NCBI GenBank assembly: GCA_020351875.1
Contig: CP070671.1
Location: forward strand, 1,949,476 to 1,995,721
Direction of reading: 5' to 3'
Source of the DNA: Chromatiales bacterium
Lineage (GTDB): Bacteria; Pseudomonadota; Gammaproteobacteria; Steroidobacterales; GCA-2729495
Length of the DNA: 46,246 nt
A model generated the notes under the pieces. The model saw nothing but the letters and a program-made list of their open reading frames with translations. It had not been told where the DNA came from and did no database searches. Below are positions 27,043-34,764 of this stretch, piece after piece. Position numbers and translations under genes: made by a program. How positions within the stretch are numbered: position 1 is the stretch's first letter; every line of letters begins with the position of its first letter.

Positions 27043-28056
27043 TCACCCCGATAATGCTGGGACGATGTGCCGGCCGATCATCCGGATCGCGGCGTCCGGA
27101 TCCTCGTAAATACGCAGCGCGATCTGCGTGAGTCCCGCGGCCTCGAAGTCCCGGAAGCGCTGCACTTCGCGATCGATTTCGCTCAGCGGCGAAGCAGAGA
27201 CCGCGCGATCGAGGATCTTGTCGATGATGGCATCGGGGACGCCGTCGATATCCGGGCTGCGGTTGTAATAAGCCTTCGCGAAACTGGCCAGGTGCTCGGT
27301 GACGATCCTGGCCTCGTCCTCGTCCACCACGTCGCCAATGTACTTCGGGTAAATCGTGCCGCGCACGCAGAGCCACGGCCGCGCTTCGCGGTGCGCCGCC
27401 TCGCGGGTTTCCTTCACGTGCCAGGCCCAGAAGTTGTTCAGGGGGAATTTCCCAGGCGTGCGGCCTGCATCGCGCAGCGCGGGATCAAGGATCTTCCGGG
27501 CCCAGCGCACCCGGTCGGGCGTGAAATCGCTGACCATGACCCCGGGTGCGTGCCGGGCGGCGGACGCGAGCATCTGCGGCCCGTTCGCGCCCGCGTAGAT
27601 CGCCGGCGCAGGAGATTTCGCCCAGCTGGTGTTCAGCCAGTTGATCGGGAACATTTCGCCTTCGTAGCGAAACTTACCGCCCTCGGCAGCTTTCACGAGA
27701 ATCTCGATGGCCTCGCGCACCGCGCGTACCGGCCGTTCGGGCTGCTTGCCCATGGCCTGAACCGTGCCGCCCCCGGCGCCCACCACGATCTGGGCCCGGC
27801 CGCCCGACAGTTCGTTCAGCGTCAGCAGCGCCAGGGCCATCTTGTACGGATGCAGTTCGAAGGGACTGACGGCGATTGGCCCCATCCGGATGCGGCTCGA
27901 CTCCAGGGCCAGCGCAGAGAAGTTCACGAACGGATCACGGTTGTTGTTGTTGTTCGGGACCCAGATGCCTGAGATGCCGCAGTCTTCGGCCAGGCGCCCC
28001 AGGCGCGCGAAATCCCGGGCACTCTGGTCGGGCTCGATGATGACGTCGATACGCAT
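27043..28056 (-). CDS. Luciferase-like (LLM) flavin-dependent oxidoreductase
   Basis: This 337-residue TIM-barrel protein belongs to the bacterial-luciferase/F420-reductase-like superfamily. Features include an N-terminal strand MRIDVIIEP, ARLGRLAEDCGISGIWVP, the AIEILVKAAEG segment and a C-terminal GLTQIALRIYEDPDAAIRMIG typical of MER-like LLM proteins. Such enzymes use FMNH2 or F420 to oxygenate or reduce organic substrates. An AAC-AAC repeat encodes five consecutive Asn (35-39) after the second strand. It follows the permease gene on the same strand with no intervening base, so the two are coupled. The cofactor cannot be decided by eye. Confidence 0.88.
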   Translation of the reverse strand: MRIDVIIEPDQSARDFARLGRLAEDCGISGIWVPNNNNNRDPFVNFSALALESSRIRMGPIAVSPFELHPYKMALALLTLNELSGGRAQIVVGAGGGTVQAMGKQPERPVRAVREAIEILVKAAEGGKFRYEGEMFPINWLNTSWAKSPAPAIYAGANGPQMLASAARHAPGVMVSDFTPDRVRWARKILDPALRDAGRTPGKFPLNNFWAWHVKETREAAHREARPWLCVRGTIYPKYIGDVVDEDEARIVTEHLASFAKAYYNRSPDIDGVPDAIIDKILDRAVSASPLSEIDREVQRFRDFEAAGLTQIALRIYEDPDAAIRMIGRHIVPALSG

Positions 28057-29148
28057 TCAGGTGTGGGTGCCAGGTTCCGGCTCCGGGCCGCGCCCATCTT
28101 GTTGCGCGAGCACGTGCTCGGCATCACGTTCGGAGCCAATGACAATCGCAATCCACCGGGTGGACTCATTGATTTCCAGCGCCATCTTCACGGTCATCGT
28201 CAGCGGGACCGACAGCAGCATGCCCACCGGGCCGAGAATAAAGCCCCAGAAAAACAGGCCGGTGAACACGACCAGGGGTGAGATCCCGACGCCATGGCCC
28301 ATCAGCCGCGGCTCCAGGAAGTTGCCGAACACGATATTGATGCCCAGGAAACCTGCGGCCGTTGCGCCGGCGGCGGGCCAGCCAAGCTGGATCACCGCCA
28401 GCAAAACGGCCGGGATCGCGGCAATGATCGAGCCGATGGTCGGGATGTAGTTCAGCAAGAAGGCCAGCATCCCCCACAGCAGCGGGAAGTCCAGCCCGAT
28501 GAGCCCGGTGACCAGCCCCGCACAGATACCGGTCATCAGGCTGACGGCCGTCTTGATACCGAGATAACGGCCCAGGTTGTCGAGGAAGTTCTCCTGGCCG
28601 GTGAAGGACGCGCCTTCCTCGCCGAAAGCCGCGCGGATCTTGGTCGGGATACCGGACGCGTCGAGCAGGATGAACACCATCGTGAAAAAGACCAGGAACG
28701 CATTGGTGAGCACTTCGCGTGTCCCGACGAGAATGGTTGCCGCCATGCGCAGGGCCCAGGCCGGATCCGCCAGCTCCCGCAGGCCTTCCATGGACAGCTC
28801 CCGTCTCGTGAGGCGGGACACGAGCTCGAGCAGACCCTGAACGATGCTGTCCAGGCGTGCCTGGTAGGTGGGCAGTGCGGCCGCAAAGTCACCGACCGAT
28901 GTGCCGACGATGGTCACGATCACGAACAGCAGCAGCAGGATACCGCTGAGTATGATCATCGCGGCCAGGAATGCGGGCACCCGGCGGTCCTGCATCCAGA
29001 GCATCGGCCGCACAGTAATCAACGCGAGGAAACCGGCGAGCAGGAAGGGGACGATGATGACCTTGGCCGCCTGCACGCCGTAGATGATGATCATCACCGC
29101 TGCCACGGTAATGACGGCGTTGGTTTTCGCCCCCAGCAAGTCGCGCAA
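28057..29148 (-). CDS. AI-2E family (PerM/TqsA-like) membrane permease
   Basis: This 363-residue protein has about eight membrane helices and the AI-2E transporter signature region LLWGMLAFLLNYIPTIGSII (about 224-243), then GNFLEPRLMGHGVGISPLVV. Family members include TqsA (autoinducer-2 exporter) and sodium/proton antiporters, so the substrate is open. It appears to start with TTG, but I see no strong ribosome binding site and a nearby alternative start is possible. Its stop abuts the ATG of the LLM gene. In this context export or uptake of a pathway compound is possible, but this is inference. Confidence 0.9.
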   Translation of the reverse strand: MRDLLGAKTNAVITVAAVMIIIYGVQAAKVIIVPFLLAGFLALITVRPMLWMQDRRVPAFLAAMIILSGILLLLFVIVTIVGTSVGDFAAALPTYQARLDSIVQGLLELVSRLTRRELSMEGLRELADPAWALRMAATILVGTREVLTNAFLVFFTMVFILLDASGIPTKIRAAFGEEGASFTGQENFLDNLGRYLGIKTAVSLMTGICAGLVTGLIGLDFPLLWGMLAFLLNYIPTIGSIIAAIPAVLLAVIQLGWPAAGATAAGFLGINIVFGNFLEPRLMGHGVGISPLVVFTGLFFWGFILGPVGMLLSVPLTMTVKMALEINESTRWIAIVIGSERDAEHVLAQQDGRGPEPEPGTHT

Positions 29149-29466
29149 GACAAAGCCCCCCGACGGTGTCCCGGTTACCCGGCGTCAGCGGAAATGATGG
29201 CATACCCCAAACGACACCGCACGGCGGCGGCCCCCGTCCGCGGCGCTGGGCATCAGACCGCTGCTCGGGGGACGGACTTCAGGAACAGGAACACGACACC
29301 GTCAGGCATCACCGGGACCGCGGCGCACCGCGTGAAGGCCTGTGGCCAGCCTGCCGCGGCGATCACGCAGGACGCGGCCAGCGGCCCACGATATCGACGG
29401 CCTGACACTTGAAGGCAACGGTCGTTTCATCGACTATCGCCGCGGGACTATGCCGCGGCAATCCAT
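29149..29466. promoter_or_regulatory. Divergent intergenic region (permease / MFS transporter)
   Basis: These 318 bases separate two divergent transporter genes and must hold both promoters. I see no convincing gene, tRNA or hairpin. The sequence is GC-rich and contains only short shadow frames. Confidence 0.4.
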
Positions 29467-30828
29467 ATGCGCAATCGCTCACCAGACCTTCTCCCTGTAT
29501 CGACCTACTTTGGCTACGGTGTCGGACAGATCGGCGGCCAGATACTGCGAGATACGCCAGCGTTAATTCTGCCCTTTTACATGGCGACCGTCGTCGGTCT
29601 TGATGCGAGGCTCGGCGGCCTGGTTATCCTGATAGCCAAAGTCTGGGCAGTCATTGCCGATCCGCTTGCCGGTCTTGTCTCAGACAAGTCTGAAACGCGC
29701 TGGGGACGAAGGCGCCCGTTCATCCTCGCCGGCGGCTTGCTAGCGGCACTGTGTTTCATGTTGCTGTTCTTCGTGCCGCCCACGAACAGCCAGAACGTGT
29801 TGTTTCTCTATCTGACTGCGGTCTACGTGGTGCTCAATACTGGCTACTCCCTGTTCTCTGTGCCGTATCTCACGATGGCATCGGAGATGTCGGCAAACCC
29901 GGACGAGCGCACGACCATCATGTCGTTCCGGAATGCGTTTCTGGGCGTCGGACTGATTGTGGTGGCGCTGACTTTGCCGATTCTGTTCTGGCTGCAGGAA
30001 TCGGGTGCCTCGGCCAGGGAAGCCTATGAGCGCATGGGGTTGCTGGTAGGTCTGGTCATAGCAATGTCTACGTTGTCGGTGTTCTTCGGGACCGCGCGGG
30101 CGCCGGCCAAGGCAGCGACCGCAGCCACGGTGCCGCTGGGCGAGCAGCTGAGGATCGCCTGGGCCAATAAACCCTTCGTCGTGCTGATCGCCGCCAATAT
30201 CGTGCAATACATCAGTGCGGGTATCGGCTATGCGGGTGGCCTGTTTTTCTTCTCTCTGACCATGGATCTCGGCCAGGAAGCGCTGAATGTGGTGACGGTC
30301 TGGCTGATCATTATCTCGGTGGCATCGATGGCGGCCATGCCGCTGCTGGTCTGGGCGGCGGCAAGGCTGGGCAAGATGACGGTCTACAAGTGGTGCCTGG
30401 TACTCTACGCGATCAGCATTCAGTTCTATTTCACAGCGGACAAGGATTCCCTGTGGATTGTCTGGCTCATTGCCATTGCCATCGGTCTGTTCAACGGCGG
30501 CTTCATTCTGATGTCTTTCTCGGTGCTGACGGATGTCATCCATTACGATCGCATCAGGACCAGCATCAGCCGGGAGGGCGTGCTCTCGTCTGTCTATTCG
30601 GCAGTGGACAAAGTCGGCAATGCGCTGGGTGGCGTGCTGTTCATGTTCTTCCTGTCGCTCATCGGCTTCGTGGAATCCGCTGACGGCCAGATGGCTGGCC
30701 AGACGCCGGTGGTGATCAGGGGGATCGGAATCGCCTATATCGTGGCACCCGCCGTTTTGCACGTAAGCAGCATCTTCATTCTGAACCGCTACAAGCTGAG
30801 CAGCGTCGATCTGCGGGAGCCGACCTAG
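29467..30828 (+). CDS. MFS transporter, glycoside-pentoside-hexuronide (GPH)/MelB-like
   Basis: This 453-residue protein has twelve predicted membrane segments. The N-terminal part FGYGVGQIGGQIL, the helix 2-3 loop DPLAGLVSDKSETRWGRRRP and SVPYLTMASEMS are typical of GPH cation symporters. The central cytoplasmic loop includes LGEQLRIAWANKPF. The family moves sugars, glucuronides and many other solutes with H+ or Na+. Next to three TonB receptors it is the likely inner-membrane step of the same uptake route (inference). The ATG has only a weak upstream site. A strong hairpin follows the stop. Confidence 0.9.
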   Translation: MRNRSPDLLPVSTYFGYGVGQIGGQILRDTPALILPFYMATVVGLDARLGGLVILIAKVWAVIADPLAGLVSDKSETRWGRRRPFILAGGLLAALCFMLLFFVPPTNSQNVLFLYLTAVYVVLNTGYSLFSVPYLTMASEMSANPDERTTIMSFRNAFLGVGLIVVALTLPILFWLQESGASAREAYERMGLLVGLVIAMSTLSVFFGTARAPAKAATAATVPLGEQLRIAWANKPFVVLIAANIVQYISAGIGYAGGLFFFSLTMDLGQEALNVVTVWLIIISVASMAAMPLLVWAAARLGKMTVYKWCLVLYAISIQFYFTADKDSLWIVWLIAIAIGLFNGGFILMSFSVLTDVIHYDRIRTSISREGVLSSVYSAVDKVGNALGGVLFMFFLSLIGFVESADGQMAGQTPVVIRGIGIAYIVAPAVLHVSSIFILNRYKLSSVDLREPT

Positions 30829-30838
30829 CGAGTGGGCC

Positions 30839-30878
30839 CGGAGCCCGGCGCAGGGGTCGTGGCCCCCTGCGGGCTCCG
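30839..30878 (+). terminator. GC-rich terminator-like hairpin after the MFS gene
   Basis: CGGAGCCCG, a two-base bulge and GCAGGGG pair with CCCCTGC and CGGGCTCCG around a short loop. This forms a stem of about 16 pairs beginning ten bases after the stop. There is no T run. It is probably the end of the MFS transcript and insulates the nitrilase promoter. Confidence 0.6.
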
Positions 30879-31025
30879 CCCGTCCTCCCTGACCAAGGGT
30901 TGATTGGCCGGCACACCCACGCTCTGCTTCCCCGGGTGGTTTGCTAGACTCCGCGGAGCAACGCAGGGCCGCCTGCCCCGACAGGGCCGGTCGGGCCCGA
31001 AGACGAACCAGTAGAAAGGACCGCC

Positions 31026-32180
31026 ATGACACTGCAGTACACGGCCGTGGGTATTCAGAACGAGTCCCACATGGCGTTGACCATTGACGATTATTGGACC
31101 GATCTGCGAGCCCTTGCGGAGAGCATCAAGTACGCCGTTTGGAACTGCAGTCTGGATCTGCCGGTCCGGCTGGTCTCGGTGTCGGAGGGCGGAATCGGCG
31201 GCTGGTGCCTGGGCGGTGGCGAGGAGCACCTGCGCCTCGCCCGCGAAGTGGTGCCGAGCATTCCTGGACCGGAGACCGAGTTTCTCGGCGAGCTGTGCAA
31301 GGAATTCGACTTTTACCTGATCGCGCAGATGATTGCGAAGGATCCGGAGGTGATGGAAGACCGCGTCTTCAATATCGCTTTCGTGATCGGCCCGAGCGGC
31401 GAGGTCATTCACAAACACTACAAGACGGCCTTCTACCAGCGCGAGCCGAATACCGCGCCCAGCGACATCTGGAACCTGTACCTGGAGCGCTACGGCGACG
31501 ATCCGCAGAAACTGTTCGAGGCGGTGTTCCCGGTCGCGAAGACCGAAATCGGTAACATTGGCACGCTGATCTGCGCCGAGGGGAGCTTTCCCGAGGCCGC
31601 CCGGGGCCTGGCCCTGAACGGCGCCGAGATCATCTGGCGCACCCAGTACCCCGAACCGTGGATGGGCAACGGTTTCGCGGAAGTCCAGAACAAGTCGCAC
31701 GCGATCTTCAACACCTGTTACGTGCTGGCACCGAATATCGGTGAGATCTGGTTCCCGGGCGGCCAGCAGAGGATGAGCTGCGGCAAGAGTCAGATCATCG
31801 ACTACCGGGGTAACGTGATTTCCGAATATCTCGGTGGCGGGCAGACGCTGGTTTCGTCCATCATTAATATAGATGGCCTGCGGGATTTCCGCGTTCGCGC
31901 GCAGTGGCAGAACCTGGCGAAGGACCTGCGTGTGGAGGAATACAAGGTCATTTACGATGCGATGATGGCCCGGGGCGGTATTTACCCGGCGAATCTCGCG
32001 ATGGACCAGCCCCCGATGGACGAGGGGCAGCAACTGGAACTGGTGAAACACCAGATCAACAAGATGGTGGCCTGGGGTGTCTACACGGCGCCGCCTGGCT
32101 GGGAACCCTACGACGTGGATCCGGCCGTCAAGGAACGGATCGCAGCGGCAGACAAGATGAGTGAAGGAGCAAAATCATGA
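31026..32180 (+). CDS. Nitrilase/amidase (carbon-nitrogen hydrolase) family enzyme
   Basis: This 384-residue protein has the nitrilase fold with the complete Glu-Lys-Cys triad: E54 in SVSEGGIGG, K133 in HKHYKTAF and C183 in TLICAEGSFPE. The hydrolysis of an amide, nitrile or carbamoyl group is expected. The long C-terminus (about 300-384) resembles the aliphatic-amidase/formamidase side of the family. AGAAAGGA before the ATG fixes the start. TGCTAGACT upstream (30942-30950) matches the -10 region before ccoN. The stop overlaps the ATG of a 140-residue partner. A paralogue lacking the Cys lies 1.5 kb away on the other strand. Confidence 0.9.
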   Translation: MTLQYTAVGIQNESHMALTIDDYWTDLRALAESIKYAVWNCSLDLPVRLVSVSEGGIGGWCLGGGEEHLRLAREVVPSIPGPETEFLGELCKEFDFYLIAQMIAKDPEVMEDRVFNIAFVIGPSGEVIHKHYKTAFYQREPNTAPSDIWNLYLERYGDDPQKLFEAVFPVAKTEIGNIGTLICAEGSFPEAARGLALNGAEIIWRTQYPEPWMGNGFAEVQNKSHAIFNTCYVLAPNIGEIWFPGGQQRMSCGKSQIIDYRGNVISEYLGGGQTLVSSIINIDGLRDFRVRAQWQNLAKDLRVEEYKVIYDAMMARGGIYPANLAMDQPPMDEGQQLELVKHQINKMVAWGVYTAPPGWEPYDVDPAVKERIAAADKMSEGAKS

Positions 32181-32599
32181 GCGACGCGCCCCAAGTAGAC
32201 CTGTCACAGATCCGCGGTGACTGGCATTTCCACCTGAATTACCTGACTAACGCCATCAACCAGAGCCTGGTGCGGGCGCAGAAAATGTGGCGCGAGGTAA
32301 AAGACGAGGTGAACGATGCCACGATCGGTAAGTTCGTTGACCAGCTGGGTGACAGCTGGGCGCGCCTCGAGGCCACCGGCAACGACAAGGACCGCATCGA
32401 CATCACGAGCCCGATCCTCAACGAGTTCATGGACATTTGCACGCGAAGTAAAGCGCCGTGCGATGCCATGGAGGAGGCCAAAGGCCTGGCCGGCGCATCC
32501 TCCATCAACGACAACCCGCTGGAACAGTTCACCGAAGCCATGCGCCAGACACGCAGCTTCAATGATGACCTCGTGATGATGCGGGATCAGAAGCCCTAG
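32177..32599 (+). CDS. Small soluble protein of unknown function coupled to the nitrilase
   Basis: This 140-residue protein's ATG overlaps the nitrilase stop (ATGA), so the two are made together and may interact. It looks wholly helical, with amphipathic stretches around 26-60 and 100-130. There is no signal peptide, membrane helix or recognised domain. Two cysteines (in DICTRSKAPC) stand seven apart. It opens with a short hydrophilic leader and the segment GDWHFHLNYLTNAINQS. Possible roles are a small subunit or a chaperone of the nitrilase, but nothing in the sequence decides this. Confidence 0.8.
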   Translation: MSDAPQVDLSQIRGDWHFHLNYLTNAINQSLVRAQKMWREVKDEVNDATIGKFVDQLGDSWARLEATGNDKDRIDITSPILNEFMDICTRSKAPCDAMEEAKGLAGASSINDNPLEQFTEAMRQTRSFNDDLVMMRDQKP

Positions 32600-32685
32600 C
32601 ATGCGATAAGGTTTCCGTCACCGCGCCGATTCAGCATCCAGCGCCGCCAGTCGCCAGCAATTCAAACCCGCCGAGGCAGGTTTCT

Positions 32686-32727
32686 CGCCAGCGCTGGCGT
32701 CCCGCTCCGCTCAACGCCGCGTTGAGC
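32686..32727. terminator. Two palindromes between convergent genes
   Basis: CGCCAGCGCTGGCG (32686-32699) is a perfect 14-base palindrome. GCTCAACG-CCG-CGTTGAGC (32709-32727) is a perfect eight-pair hairpin ending at the Rieske stop codon. Together they probably form a bidirectional terminator. The T runs of a classic intrinsic terminator are missing. Confidence 0.5.
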
Positions 32728-33680
32728 TAAACCTTAACCACACCCGGCTGAGCACTCAGCTCCGCCCGGTGCTTGGCCCGCAGCTTGCGAAAGGCCAGGA
32801 CAGCGGCGTCGCTCGGCACCAGCTTCTCGTGCGCGGCGTCGTCGGCGCTGCGCGGGCGCTGCGAGTCGAGCACGGCCTGGTCCTCGTGAAAGACCAGCCA
32901 GTTGCTCACCCGGCACCAGAGCCGCATCAGGGGTCGCAGGAGCGCCCAGTCGAAGCGATGGTGTACCCGGCAATAGACCTTTGTGTGTGAGTCGTCCACC
33001 GGCGCGAACGTGGCCGACATCGCGTAGCCGTCCACGAGCAGCTGCGTCCAGATATTCGGGTAGGTGCAGTCCACGTGATGGCGGACGCCATCCGCTTGCA
33101 GCAGGTTCGCGCGAAAGCCGCCCTCGGTATCGTCCACCCGGATGCGCGTGGTGGGGTCCTGCATGCGCCGCCCGAGGGTCTTGCGATGCACGAAGGGCAG
33201 GTGACTGTGGTCCAGCACGCCCTCCATGCACCGGGTGTAGTGGGCCGGCCAGCGCTGCACGCACTCTTCGTGGACCAGGTCCCCGACGCCGGGCTGGCGC
33301 GGCACTGCCGGCAGCGCGTCGTGAGGGACTGCGGGGCCGCGCCACAGCCAGATGAATGCCTGGCTTTCCCGCACCGGCATGGCGCGGGCGCTGAACTGGT
33401 CGGGGATGGTCCAGTCTTCGCCCTCGGCCGGCACGCGCAGGCAGCGCCCGTCGGGGGCAAACTGGAAGCCGTGATAGGGGCAGGCGATGGCCCCGTTCAC
33501 GACCTCACCGAGACTCAGTGCCGCGCCGCGGTGGGGGCAGAGGTCCAGCAGGCAGGCGGGGTGGCCGTCGGTGTCGCGCCAGAAAACGAGCCGCTGACCG
33601 AAGCGCTCCTTCGCCACGGGGGCGCTGCCGAGCTCCCGCGAACTGAGCACCGCGTACCAGTGCCCGCTTAATGGGGTCAC
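32727..33680 (-). CDS. Rieske non-heme iron oxygenase (PaO/vanillate demethylase-like)
   Basis: This 317-residue protein has an N-terminal Rieske [2Fe-2S] domain with C48-P-H50 and C67-P-Y-H70. The C-terminal catalytic domain has the mononuclear iron motif D157-H-S-H160-L-P-F-V-H165. Reductase-dependent oxygenases of this layout perform demethylation, hydroxylation or ring opening. The family includes plant pheophorbide a oxygenase, vanillate O-demethylase and 3-ketosteroid hydroxylase. No reductase gene is nearby. The plant-type C-terminal CxxC is absent. The GTG start overlaps the stop of the nitrilase-fold gene. It is the third gene of a minus-strand operon. Confidence 0.92.
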   Translation of the reverse strand: MTPLSGHWYAVLSSRELGSAPVAKERFGQRLVFWRDTDGHPACLLDLCPHRGAALSLGEVVNGAIACPYHGFQFAPDGRCLRVPAEGEDWTIPDQFSARAMPVRESQAFIWLWRGPAVPHDALPAVPRQPGVGDLVHEECVQRWPAHYTRCMEGVLDHSHLPFVHRKTLGRRMQDPTTRIRVDDTEGGFRANLLQADGVRHHVDCTYPNIWTQLLVDGYAMSATFAPVDDSHTKVYCRVHHRFDWALLRPLMRLWCRVSNWLVFHEDQAVLDSQRPRSADDAAHEKLVPSDAAVLAFRKLRAKHRAELSAQPGVVKV

Positions 33681-34750
33681 GACTTCGCGGGCGGGATCTT
33701 GCTGCGCGTGAAGGCGCCGCGGGCGACGAGTTTCTCGACCACTTCGGCGACGATCTTGCCCTTGTCGGCATGCTGCAGCGGCGGCAGGTTCTTCGGCCAG
33801 ATGGGCTCGGCGTAAAGCTGGCTGAAGATTTCCGTCTTCAGGTACGGCAGCCAGTTCTGGAAGCGGGAATGCTCGCGGTAGTAGCGCAGCGACTCGATGT
33901 CGATCTGCGTGGAGATATAGCAGTCGTCCACCACGGTGCTTTCAGCCAGCACTTCGCCGCGATACCCGTAGATGCCGGAGCGGCCGCCCAGCGCGCCGCC
34001 GATGGTCGTATCCGGCGTGCCCGGCGGGCCAGACACAATCAGTGAGCCGGTGTTGGGGGCGAGCATGTAGGCGGTGTTGTCCAGCGCCCGGGCCCGGTTC
34101 TGGAGCTGGAAAATCTCGCGTGACACCCAGGGTTCGGGCAGCGACGCGTGGTACAGAATCTCCGCGCCGTTCATCGCAAAAGCCCGCCAGGCCTCCGGGA
34201 ATGCACCTTCCACGCCGACGCTGCCGGCGATGTTGCCGATCTCGGTCTTCGCCACCGGGAAAAAGCTCTCCAGACTGTCGCCGTGCTCGGCAATCCACTC
34301 GTCGTACACGTCGTGCGGCGTGGTGGAGTGCTCGGTGTACAGGATGATGTTCTTCTGGTGCTGGTGAACCACCTTACCCTGCGGATCGATCAGGAACACG
34401 GTATTGAAGAACCGCCCCGGGTACTTGTCGTTCTTCGTTTTCAGCTGGGCCAGGATGAAGCAGCCGTGCTGCCTGGCCTTCTCACCCAGCGCGTCGGTTT
34501 CCGGGCCCGGGATATCGGCCGCCATCACGTCCGTGTACTCGGCCTGCTCCATGTCGATGATCTCGTCGATGAAGCCCTGGATCGCACCTTCGCCGAGGGT
34601 AATGAGCCGCACGGGCAACTCGAGCGAGCAGATGTGGATCACCAGGTCGATCATGTTGCCGATGTGCCGGAGGTTCTTGTCCACCTCGTGCCGGTTCGGC
34701 ACGTTGTGCACGCTGGTCTGCAGGGCAACCGCGGTATAGGGAGCGATCAT
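33677..34750 (-). CDS. Nitrilase-fold protein lacking the catalytic cysteine
   Basis: This 357-residue protein is clearly a paralogue of the nitrilase at 31026-32180 (shared CSLxLPVRL, FFPVAKTEIGNI and PEPW segments). E54 (TLGEGAIQG) and K133 (HQHQKNII) of the triad are in register. The catalytic Cys position is G179, codon GGC at 34214-34216, in GSVGVEGAF. The reading frame is intact and under normal codon use, so this is not a decayed gene. A regulatory, scaffolding or non-hydrolytic binding role, or complex formation with the active paralogue, is likely. I chose the ATG at MIAPYT by alignment. The frame is open further upstream inside the UbiD gene. Confidence 0.88.
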   Translation of the reverse strand: MIAPYTAVALQTSVHNVPNRHEVDKNLRHIGNMIDLVIHICSLELPVRLITLGEGAIQGFIDEIIDMEQAEYTDVMAADIPGPETDALGEKARQHGCFILAQLKTKNDKYPGRFFNTVFLIDPQGKVVHQHQKNIILYTEHSTTPHDVYDEWIAEHGDSLESFFPVAKTEIGNIAGSVGVEGAFPEAWRAFAMNGAEILYHASLPEPWVSREIFQLQNRARALDNTAYMLAPNTGSLIVSGPPGTPDTTIGGALGGRSGIYGYRGEVLAESTVVDDCYISTQIDIESLRYYREHSRFQNWLPYLKTEIFSQLYAEPIWPKNLPPLQHADKGKIVAEVVEKLVARGAFTRSKIPPAKS

Positions 34751-34764
34751 GGGCGGCGATTCCT

